Part shown: in pieces, positions 28,632-35,786 of the stretch | Position numbering within the stretch: position 1 is the stretch's first letter | Layout of the letters: the number at the start of each line of letters is the position of its first letter | DNA from: Atopostipes suicloacalis DSM 15692 | GTDB lineage: Bacteria; Bacillota; Bacilli; Lactobacillales; Carnobacteriaceae_A | Length of the DNA stretch: 64,000 nt | NCBI RefSeq assembly: GCF_900129085.1 | Contig: NZ_FQUF01000007.1 | Location: 17,146-81,145, forward strand | Reading direction: 5' to 3' | Program-made: the position numbers and the translations under genes | Notes under the pieces: generated by a model | What the model saw: the letters and a program-made list of their open reading frames with translations, nothing else | Database searches by the model: none | Told to the model about the DNA's origin: nothing

Positions 28632-30905
28632 TTATTCATTATCAGAGACTTTTTCAATTGGCGCAAAAGAGGCAAGTAAATGCTTAATTCCTTCATTTGG
28701 AAAAGCAATGTCTAACTGAAGATCCTCTTTTTCCCCTTTTATCTGAACAACCGTACCAATCCCCCATTTTTTATGTGAGGCTTTATCCCCAATAGACCAA
28801 TCATACGTTTCAGCACCAGAACCGGCACTTTGCTTTCTTTTGCTAGTCACCGAAGATTTTGTTGCATAGTTTTTCTTCTTTTGGGTAGGAGTCAGTGTTG
28901 TTTGACGTTTAAATGAACCACTATAGTCCCCCGTCATATAGGTAGGTAAGCCCTCTTTTCGTTCAATTTCAATAACAACTTCATCCAATTCCTCAATAAA
29001 AGGTGACGTTGGATTATATTGTCTACGCCCATACAATAAGCGGGAAGAAGCATTAATTAAAAATAATTTTTCTTCTGCTCGAGTAATCCCTACATAAGCG
29101 AGGCGACGCTCTTCTTCTAAATCATCCTCTGTACTATCTTGACGAATCAGCGGGAAAATATTCTTTTCAACACCAATAATAAAGACGACTGGAAATTCCA
29201 ATCCTTTAGCTGAATGAAGCGTCATTAAAGTAATCTCAGAACTTTCTTCTTCAATATCATCCGTTGGGGCAATCAAAGATAAATCGGTCAAGAAAGCCAA
29301 TAAGCTTTTATCTTCACTATCTGACTGATCAAACGTCTGGGTCACGGAATAAAATTCTTCCAAGTTTTCCACCCGTGTTTCAGCTTCCAGTGTGTTTTCT
29401 CTTTTTAAAAGATCAAGGTAACCTGTTTTATCTAAAACACTTTCTACTAAATCTGTTATTGTCACAAACTCCGTCATTTTACGAAAATCACGAATCATTA
29501 AGGCGAATTCTTCCAGATTATTTGCCGCACGTTTTGATAGGTTTGTGTTCTGTGCATGCAAGGCGGCTTCATATAAAGATATCCCATTGGTCTCTGCAAT
29601 TTCAGCAAGCTTGTCAATAGTTGCATTCCCGATACCTCGTTTAGGTTCATTCACAATACGACGAAAGCTGAGATTATCTGCTGGATTGACAATTAGCGTT
29701 AGATAAGCCATTAAATCCAAAATCTCTTTTCGTTCGTAATAACCTGTTCCCCCTACCATTTGGAAAGGTAGGTTTCGTTTAATTAATGTTTCCTCCATCA
29801 CACGAGACATGGCATTCGTTCGATAAAGGATCGCAAAATCATTATAACTCATGGATGGATTCTCACGTATCAGTCTTTCAATTTGATCCGCCACATAATT
29901 GGTTTCCGCATATTCATCACTTGCAAAGTAAACGGATATTTTCTCACCATGAGTATTATCGGTCCATAATTTTTTATCTTTACGATTTATATTATTTTGA
30001 ATCACTGTGTTGGCCGCTTGAAGAATATTTTTCGTTGAACGATAATTTTGTTCGAGTAAGATGGTTTTCGCTTTAGGATAATCTTTTTCAAAATCTAAAA
30101 TGTTTTGCATATCCGCACCACGCCAACCATAAATACTTTGATCGGCATCTCCTACTACACAAACATTTCCAAACCGTTGCCCAAGTAAATTAACTAAACG
30201 ATATTGTGCATGGTTGGTATCTTGATATTCATCCACATGAATATATTGAAATTTATTTTGGTAAAATGATAAAACATCCGCATGTTCTTCAAAAAGACGA
30301 ACCGTCAACATAATTAAATCGTCAAAATCGACGGTCTCTGATACACGCAATTCTTTTTGATATTCGTTGTAACATTTAGCCACTGTTTTTTGCCAATAAT
30401 TTGAAGCATTCTGTTCATAATCTTTTTCGCTGATTAGTTCATTTTTTGCGTTGCTAACCTCTGATAAAATTGCACGTGGAGGAAATTTCTTTGTATCTAA
30501 ATTTAATTTTTTTAGCACGCGTTTCATTAAAGTATTTTGTTCACTTGAGCCAGCAATTGTGAATTGACTATTATAACCAATCCGATCAATCTCTCGACGA
30601 AGGATTCGTACACACATCGAGTGAAAAGTAGATACCCAAACATCTTCTCCACCCGCTTCAACCAGATTGTTTACTCTTATCTTCATTTCACTTGCTGCTT
30701 TATTTGTAAAGGTTATTGCTAAAATATTCCATGGATTTACTTGCTTTTCATGGATTAAATAAGCAATACGGTGTGTTAAAACTCGGGTCTTTCCAGAACC
30801 AGCACCCGCCATAATTAAAAGAGGGCCTTCTGTGGTAATCACCGCTTCTTTTTGTTTTTTATTTAATCCATCCGTAATGTTTTTAGGAGGAGTCAAGCTC
30901 ATCAA
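28632..30905 (-). CDS. pcrA: ATP-dependent DNA helicase PcrA
   Basis: UvrD/Rep-family superfamily 1 helicase of 757 aa, essential in most Gram-positive bacteria for clearing replication and recombination intermediates. Motifs: AGAGSGKTRVLTHR, FTNKAASEMK, DEYQDTN, GDADQSIYGWRGAD, LEQNYRS, and TLMTLHSAKGLEFPVVF. The C-terminal tail holds the Tudor-like DWSIGDKASHKKWGIGTVV domain that contacts RNA polymerase in PcrA. It starts the pcrA-ligA-camS-gatCAB-dagK cluster. Confidence 0.97.
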   Translation of the reverse strand: MMSLTPPKNITDGLNKKQKEAVITTEGPLLIMAGAGSGKTRVLTHRIAYLIHEKQVNPWNILAITFTNKAASEMKIRVNNLVEAGGEDVWVSTFHSMCVRILRREIDRIGYNSQFTIAGSSEQNTLMKRVLKKLNLDTKKFPPRAILSEVSNAKNELISEKDYEQNASNYWQKTVAKCYNEYQKELRVSETVDFDDLIMLTVRLFEEHADVLSFYQNKFQYIHVDEYQDTNHAQYRLVNLLGQRFGNVCVVGDADQSIYGWRGADMQNILDFEKDYPKAKTILLEQNYRSTKNILQAANTVIQNNINRKDKKLWTDNTHGEKISVYFASDEYAETNYVADQIERLIRENPSMSYNDFAILYRTNAMSRVMEETLIKRNLPFQMVGGTGYYERKEILDLMAYLTLIVNPADNLSFRRIVNEPKRGIGNATIDKLAEIAETNGISLYEAALHAQNTNLSKRAANNLEEFALMIRDFRKMTEFVTITDLVESVLDKTGYLDLLKRENTLEAETRVENLEEFYSVTQTFDQSDSEDKSLLAFLTDLSLIAPTDDIEEESSEITLMTLHSAKGLEFPVVFIIGVEKNIFPLIRQDSTEDDLEEERRLAYVGITRAEEKLFLINASSRLLYGRRQYNPTSPFIEELDEVVIEIERKEGLPTYMTGDYSGSFKRQTTLTPTQKKKNYATKSSVTSKRKQSAGSGAETYDWSIGDKASHKKWGIGTVVQIKGEKEDLQLDIAFPNEGIKHLLASFAPIEKVSDNE

Positions 30906-30999
30906 TTCCTTTCCACTTCACGTTTCAATGCTTATCTAGTATACCTAAAAAATAGTTGGTATTCTACTACTTCTCTTCTATGTTTTTAATCCTCAAAAA

Positions 31000-31065
31000 G
31001 AAAAAAGTTATGCTCAAAACGCACACTTTTCAATGTTTTCCACAATGAAAGGCTCAGCATAACTT
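31000..31065 (-). terminator. terminator of the GntR regulator gene
   Basis: AAGTTATGCT pairs with AGCATAACTT, and an inner stem (CTTTTCAATG/CATTGAAAG) makes a two-level hairpin. Read on the minus strand it ends in TTTTTTC, 8 bp after the stop codon. Confidence 0.8.
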
Positions 31066-31072
31066 CGAAAGT

Positions 31073-31726
31073 TTAGTTGTATTTATAGTTTTCTTCAATC
31101 ACATTTAATTTTAATTGATTCATTAAAATCCGAATTTCTCGGCGAGCTTTTATATAGTTATTCTCTGTCAAATAATCTATCAAACACTCTAAATGTTTAC
31201 TTTTTAGAGTACGGCTTTTTTTCATTATCTGATCAATGAAGCCTTCATCAAATAAAATAGTTTGAATAGTTTTCATTATGGAATCTTTCATATAGGCATT
31301 CTCACTATATTTAAGTAAATCACACCAGTAATCTAACTCCATCTCTTCAAATACAGAATTTTCTTTATCCATTTGTTCATGCATTGCTGCTAGATGGTTT
31401 TGTAATGGACGAGCATCAAATATTTGCTCTTTTTTTTCTATGTCAAATAAATATTGATTTAATAGACGCTCGATAAAATTAACCTGATCTTGAAAACTTT
31501 TAGAATCAAGGTTTTGTATTTTCACTCTGACTCCAATGTTTTGAATCATCTCTAAATAATTATCTTCTTCCAATCGAGAGAAAGCTTTTCTAACAGGTGT
31601 GCGGCTGATTTGTAATTCATCCGCTACCCACTGTTCGGTAATGTGTTCTCGAGGTAATAATTGGCCGTTTTTGATTTGTCGAACAATCTGTTCGTATACA
31701 ATTTGATCTAATTTTTTCTTCACCAT
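31073..31726 (-). CDS. GntR-family transcriptional regulator
   Basis: Regulator of 217 aa. The N-terminal winged helix (residues about 1-70) is typical of GntR: IVYEQIVRQIKNGQLLPREHITEQWVADELQISRTPVRKAF. The helical C-terminal ligand domain resembles the FadR/FCD class but is short of recognisable metal-binding histidines. Regulated genes are unknown; the next gene on the strand, upstream, is the broken PurK-like gene, 87 bp away. Confidence 0.83.
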   Translation of the reverse strand: MVKKKLDQIVYEQIVRQIKNGQLLPREHITEQWVADELQISRTPVRKAFSRLEEDNYLEMIQNIGVRVKIQNLDSKSFQDQVNFIERLLNQYLFDIEKKEQIFDARPLQNHLAAMHEQMDKENSVFEEMELDYWCDLLKYSENAYMKDSIMKTIQTILFDEGFIDQIMKKSRTLKSKHLECLIDYLTENNYIKARREIRILMNQLKLNVIEENYKYN

Positions 31727-31812
31727 TTATATGATTACTCCCCTATCATAATGGTTTGGCTAAAACGTAACCGAATAAAAATTGGTTGAATAGCATTTTC
31801 TTATGTTTTTAT

Positions 31813-32941
31813 TTATAAATCATTCTCTGCTAAGATAGCAAGTATTTTTTCCATTTCTTTTGTTTCAATAATCATATGTCCGATAGCTTCTTTGGTCTTT
31901 TTCGTTTCACTTTTTACAATTGGGTAAAAAGTGAATCTCCAATTCGGATAGATCATAAGCACTCGTTCAATTGCCTCTATTTGATCCTCATAAAAAGGGA
32001 CATAAATAGAATCTTCTTTCATTTCATAAGAAAGAGGTAGTGAAGTAATCGCACGTAAATGCGCTTCTACAATTGACATTGATCCTGTTTTTTTGTGAAT
32101 AGCGTGAAAGTTCATTTGGAAAAGGATAAATATTTCCGACATACAAGGCTTGTGCAGGGGACACGACAAAGTCTATGGTTATTGCTCCGATAAACTGAAT
32201 CCCTTCTGCAAGTATTCTGCTCACACGTTCAATTTCCTCCAGCAAATCTTGATCGATTGCTGCAGTGGTTTGTACATTGGATAAACGATCATTTCGATAA
32301 GATTTTTTTACCACTGGATAAGTTTCAATAGCTCCTGAAGCTGTTTTCACAAGAGATATAGACAACTCTTCGTCGGTTACAATCCATGATTCTAGGACAC
32401 AAGTGCCATATTTTAACAACTTACTCGCTTCTTCAATATCCTCTTCATCATAAATAAAAAAGCTTTGATCTTTATTAGACGACGTTAAATAATTTGTTCT
32501 TAAGACCGCAGGATAGCCTATACTTCGCAAGCCTTCTTTGATGTCTTCAGAGGTAAGAACCGTTTCATAAGGGGCAATATTAACACTCAATGACTCTTTA
32601 AAAGCTTTTTGTAAAGCACGGTCTCTCGAAATAGACAATAAATCATCCCCTTGTGGAATAACAACCGCCTTTCGTGCTTCTTCAATTTGTCTTGAATTTA
32701 ATGAATAATCAAAATACACCAATAAATCACAATGCATTAAAAAATCTTCCTGAATTCTCTCATCATCGAATGCACCATAAAACTCTTTATCGGCACCAAA
32801 GGAAGAAGCGATTTCTTCTTCCGTTTGACAAAGTTGATAGGTGATAAAGCCTAAGCGATTTGCCTCTAATATAAATTCGTGAGCGTCTGGATTGGATCCG
32901 ACGATACCGATTGTTTTTTGATGATTTAAACTATTAGCCAT
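31813..32941 (-). pseudogene. PurK-like ATP-grasp protein, frameshifted
   Basis: Two overlapping frames together encode a full PurK-like protein (N5-carboxyaminoimidazole ribonucleotide synthase family), about 375 aa. The first frame (from 32941) carries the Rossmann start TIGIVGSNPDAH, the ATP-grasp core and VGNIYPFPNEL. The second continues as HAIHKKTGSMSIVEAHLRAI down to 31813. The switch lies at a TTT run (plus 32107-32109): removing one T restores NELHAIHKK. The total length, 1129 bp, is one base more than a multiple of three. The lysozyme-like gene upstream is only 31 bp away. A paralogue outside the purine operon may have been dispensable; a sequencing error is the alternative. Confidence 0.75.
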
Positions 32942-32972
32942 ATATCTACACCTTTTCTACAAACTTTAAATA

Positions 32973-33629
32973 TTAATGGTCCATTTCATATAAATGATAT
33001 TTTTCAATAATATGAATTAATTTACTTGCATAATCAGGATCTGTTGCATAGCCTGCTTCTTGCAAGGCATATGCTGCTTCTTTATAATCACCAGCTTCTT
33101 TTACTTCTTTATAAAAATTTGCATCCCAAGATGTTCCATTATCTATAAGATTTGCGTAATCAATAATAGATTCTTCCATCGAATTATACTGTTTAAAGGA
33201 TGTTTGAATATTTTCCCATTCATCCTCATAATACTCTTTAGTCGCATATTCTCTGCCATTTGATCCTTTTATTCCAAAATAATTGTTCGATTCTTTCGAC
33301 AGTCCACTATTTCCCCAATCCGATTCTAATGCTGCTTGGGCGATTAATAAACTGGGTCTTACACCATGAGTTTGTTCAACTTCTTTAGCTGTAGGTTCTA
33401 CCCGTTGGATGAATTCATCTTCCGATAGTCGCCCTATCTCTACAGTTTCCTCTGAGTGATTAACAAAAAAATCACTAAAAATATTTAAAGGACGTGAAAT
33501 TAAAAACAAAGCCACAAAGAAAAGAAGCAATAAGGTAAACCCTAGTTTAAATAATAATGCTAGGAGATTCAGGAAATTTTGGAATCTTTGATTCATCTTC
33601 TTTTTAAATCTTCGAAATCTTCTTTGCAT
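32973..33629 (-). CDS. GH73 N-acetylglucosaminidase (peptidoglycan hydrolase), membrane-anchored
   Basis: Protein of 218 aa. A very basic N-terminus is followed by a transmembrane anchor (residues about 25-47). The glucosaminidase domain (residues about 75-215) has IAQAALESDWGNSGLSKESNNYFGIKG, with the catalytic Glu in ALESDWG. It cleaves the GlcNAc-MurNAc glycan backbone during growth or separation. There are no LysM or SH3 repeats, so it is anchored and not secreted. It lies 31 bp upstream of the PurK-like gene in the same direction. Confidence 0.88.
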   Translation of the reverse strand: MQRRFRRFKKKMNQRFQNFLNLLALLFKLGFTLLLLFFVALFLISRPLNIFSDFFVNHSEETVEIGRLSEDEFIQRVEPTAKEVEQTHGVRPSLLIAQAALESDWGNSGLSKESNNYFGIKGSNGREYATKEYYEDEWENIQTSFKQYNSMEESIIDYANLIDNGTSWDANFYKEVKEAGDYKEAAYALQEAGYATDPDYASKLIHIIEKYHLYEMDH

Positions 33630-33677
33630 TCATATCCTCTCTATCCTTTAAGTCATCAAATCTATAAATAGCGATTT

Positions 33678-33878
33678 ATTCAGCCATCTCTTCTCGAAGT
33701 TTGAGTCATTTTATGTAATCCTCTAAAGCTAAGTTGTGTTCGACAATGAATTGCGCATTTTCTTCAATTTTTGCTTCATCTTGCACTCGCTTATTTTTAG
33801 ACTCTACAGCATCATTTTTAATCAGTAAACACGCTAATTAAAGTAGAATAAAAGAAAAAGTAAGCTTTTAAATTCCAT
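33678..33878 (-). pseudogene. decayed small lipoprotein gene
   Basis: An ATG at 33878 has a good GAGG ribosome-binding site 7 nt upstream and begins a signal-peptide-like MEFKSLLFLLFYF, then stops at TAG. In the next frame the same region continues ACLLIKNDAVESKNKRVQDE, then AKIEENAQFIVEHNLALEDYIK up to a TGA, and after it LKLREEMAE. The pieces read as a lipoprotein with Cys in the lipobox, broken by one frameshift near 33836 and possibly one nonsense codon. It is too short to assign to a family. The rest of 33630-34018 shows no other feature. Confidence 0.5.
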
Positions 33879-34018
33879 TTCAAGTCCTCAAAAAATCGTT
33901 CAGCACAACCTTAATTTTACCACATTTTATATGATTTTTAAAACCTTTAAAGAAACATTTAGCCAAAATGACTTTGCCTTATCTTAATGAAATCATTCCA
34001 CTTATTTTAGTTTAAAAT

Positions 34019-34038
34019 AAAAAGACTCCAAATTAGAA
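34019..34038 (-). terminator. distal arm of the ltaS terminator, separated from its partner by an IS element
   Basis: The 17-mer AAGACTCCAAATTAGAA (34022-34038) pairs with TTCTAATGTGAAGTCTT (35753-35769): 15 Watson-Crick pairs, one G-T and one mismatch. Read from ltaS, this arm is followed by TTTTTATTTT, as in a rho-independent terminator. The IS3 element between the arms now separates them by 1.7 kb, so this hairpin is broken. Confidence 0.75.
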
Positions 34039-34128
34039 GATGTGAACTGCCCCCTGTCAAGTAGACAGGTAAAAAAATAAATAATTTTTGAACCATACAT
34101 CTAAAAGTGTATGGTTTTTTTCGTAAAT

Positions 34129-35043
34129 TTACGCAATCTTCTCCAGAATTTCTTCTTCGGTAGGAATCGCTAAGCCCATTTCTAAAGTCACTCGTTCATT
34201 ATTAAAGAACTCAATGTATTCTTTAATTTTTTGGTCTAAATATTCAGGGGTGTCAAATGTATCTAAATTAAACATCTCGACCTTTAAGGTCCCCCAAAAG
34301 CCCTCCATAGGACCATTGTCAATACATTTTGAAACGCGTGACATGCTATGAATCAAATCATTATCTTCAACCACTTTGTTAAATGCGTGTGAAGTATATT
34401 GAGAACCACGATCGCTATGGATAAGTGTTGTTCCTAGTTTTACATCATCAGTAATTTGTTTCATGGTATCTAAGACTAAAGGATTGTCATTCCGATTGCT
34501 CGTCTGATAAGCGACTATTTTCTTTGACCCCAGGTCAAGAATGGCACTTAAGTAACGTTTCGTTCCATTGGTTAATTTAAACTCAGTGACATCAGTTAGT
34601 AACTTTTCCATCGGGTTTTCAGCCCAAAAATCACGATCTAAGATGTTTTCAGCTAAATGTTCCACTTTATGCGAGACATAGTTCTTTCTTTTACGGCGAA
34701 TGACGGCTTTGATTCCCATGATCTTCATTAAGCGATAAACACATTTATGGTTAACTTTCGCATTCCTAAAGAAGTTTAGAAAGATGGTCATTCTTCGATA
34801 ACCATAGATCCCCTTGAAAGTTTCGTGTATTTCTTTAATCCATTTCATTAGCTTAATACGTTTTAGCTCAGATTCTGAAGGCTCTCGTTTCAACCATTTA
34901 TAATAACTAGCTCTAGAAACTCCCAGTATTTCGCAAAGATGGGTAATTGGATATTTATGTTTTAATTCTTCAATAGTTAGGTATTCTGCTTCTTGTCTAA
35001 CTCCTGAGACTTGAGACTCCCAGCGATCTTTCGGCGCTTTTTT
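34129..35043 (-). CDS. IS3-family transposase OrfB (catalytic part, made by -1 frameshift)
   Basis: Retroviral-type integrase core. The DDE residues are in LLTDVTEFKL, IHSDRGSQYTS and PMEGFWGTLKVEMF. The frame is open well upstream of its first ATG (34893) and reads without a stop back to the slippery A AAA AAG in orfA (plus 35037-35043). The reading continues KKAPKDRWE through EYLTIEELKHKYPITHLCEI to SYYKWLKREP. The functional product is therefore most likely an OrfAB fusion, with this part about 300 residues. An HTH_21-like segment precedes the rve core. Confidence 0.88.
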   Translation of the reverse strand, partial: KKAPKDRWESQVSGVRQEAEYLTIEELKHKYPITHLCEILGVSRASYYKWLKREPSESELKRIKLMKWIKEIHETFKGIYGYRRMTIFLNFFRNAKVNHKCVYRLMKIMGIKAVIRRKRKNYVSHKVEHLAENILDRDFWAENPMEKLLTDVTEFKLTNGTKRYLSAILDLGSKKIVAYQTSNRNDNPLVLDTMKQITDDVKLGTTLIHSDRGSQYTSHAFNKVVEDNDLIHSMSRVSKCIDNGPMEGFWGTLKVEMFNLDTFDTPEYLDQKIKEYIEFFNNERVTLEMGLAIPTEEEILEKIA

Positions 35044-35705
35044 AACGCATCATTCTCCATCTCTAGCCATTTATTTCTGGCTTTCAGTGCTTCTATTTCT
35101 GCGTCTAAGCGTTCTTCTTCAGTCTGGAGTTCAGATGGCTTTCCTCTCCCGCGATTATCCTCAAGACCTTTTGGTCCATGTTTTTTGTACTTATTCACCC
35201 ACGAATAAATGTTATTGTAGCTTACTTGATGCTTTTCAGCAGCTTCTGTATAAGTTAACTTGTTCTCAATATAATCTTCTACAATTTGTATTTTTTCTTC
35301 ATATGATTTTTTGACGCCCATAATGTTATACACCTCGGATTTTGAAGAATATGTGTTGTTCTCCTTTCCTTCAGTATAACGGTTTATCCAGGCATTTACA
35401 GTGCTTTTTGCTGGAATATTGTATTTATTCGCTAAGTAATTAGCCCCATATCCATATTCCAGATGTTCTGTTACTACCTGTAATTTAAATTCTTTGGTAT
35501 ACCTACGGTTATTCTTTTGATATTCAATACCTTTCACTCCATGGAGTTGGTACTTCTTAACATAGCTCATAAAAGATGTACGAGATAATTTAAGGTTATA
35601 TTTCTCAACGAGTGTTTGATGAGAAATTCCATCTAAGTAGAGCTCTATAAATTGTAATAATTCTGGTTCAGTATATTTTCTAACCATAAAAATAGCCCCC
35701 TTCAA
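34977..35705 (-). CDS. IS3-family transposase OrfA (DNA-binding part)
   Basis: Protein of 242 aa, longer than a typical OrfA. Three helix-turn-helix units can be seen: YTEPELLQFIELYLDGISHQ, YTKEFKLQVVTEHLEYGYGA and SYEEKIQIVEDYIENKLTYT. A charged coiled-coil follows (TEEERLDAEIEALKARNKWL), as used for multimerisation. Inside the coiled-coil end is the slippery A AAA AAG, preceded by GGAG 11 nt upstream, which resembles a frameshift-stimulating Shine-Dalgarno element. It binds the inverted repeats. Confidence 0.88.
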   Translation of the reverse strand: MKGAIFMVRKYTEPELLQFIELYLDGISHQTLVEKYNLKLSRTSFMSYVKKYQLHGVKGIEYQKNNRRYTKEFKLQVVTEHLEYGYGANYLANKYNIPAKSTVNAWINRYTEGKENNTYSSKSEVYNIMGVKKSYEEKIQIVEDYIENKLTYTEAAEKHQVSYNNIYSWVNKYKKHGPKGLEDNRGRGKPSELQTEEERLDAEIEALKARNKWLEMENDALKKRRKIAGSLKSQELDKKQNT

Positions 35706-35752
35706 AGTAGTTTGTTTTTTTCAGTGTCTACTTTGAAGGGAGCATACCAATG

Positions 35753-35769
35753 TTCTAATGTGAAGTCTT
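35753..35769 (-). terminator. proximal arm of the ltaS terminator, split by the IS element
   Basis: TTCTAATGTGAAGTCTT lies 17 bp downstream of the ltaS stop and is the partner of 34022-34038. Removing the element and one copy of its ATG duplication gives a 17-bp stem with the 4-nt loop GATG, a standard intrinsic terminator. Confidence 0.75.
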
Positions 35770-35786
35770 TCTTATCATTATTTTAC

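Larger units (their letters stand above)
34043..35749 (-). mobile_element. complete IS3-family insertion sequence (IS150-like group)
   Basis: Terminal inverted repeats begin TGAACTGCCCCCTGTCAAGT (34043 inward) and, from the other end, TGGTATGCTCCCTTCAAAGT; both share TGC-CCCT and AAGTAGACA. The 3-bp direct repeat ATG flanks the element (34040-34042 and 35750-35752). The 1707-bp length is above the usual 1.2-1.6 kb because orfA is long. Both transposase frames and the DDE triad are intact, so the copy may be active. It lies in the loop of the ltaS terminator. Confidence 0.9.
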
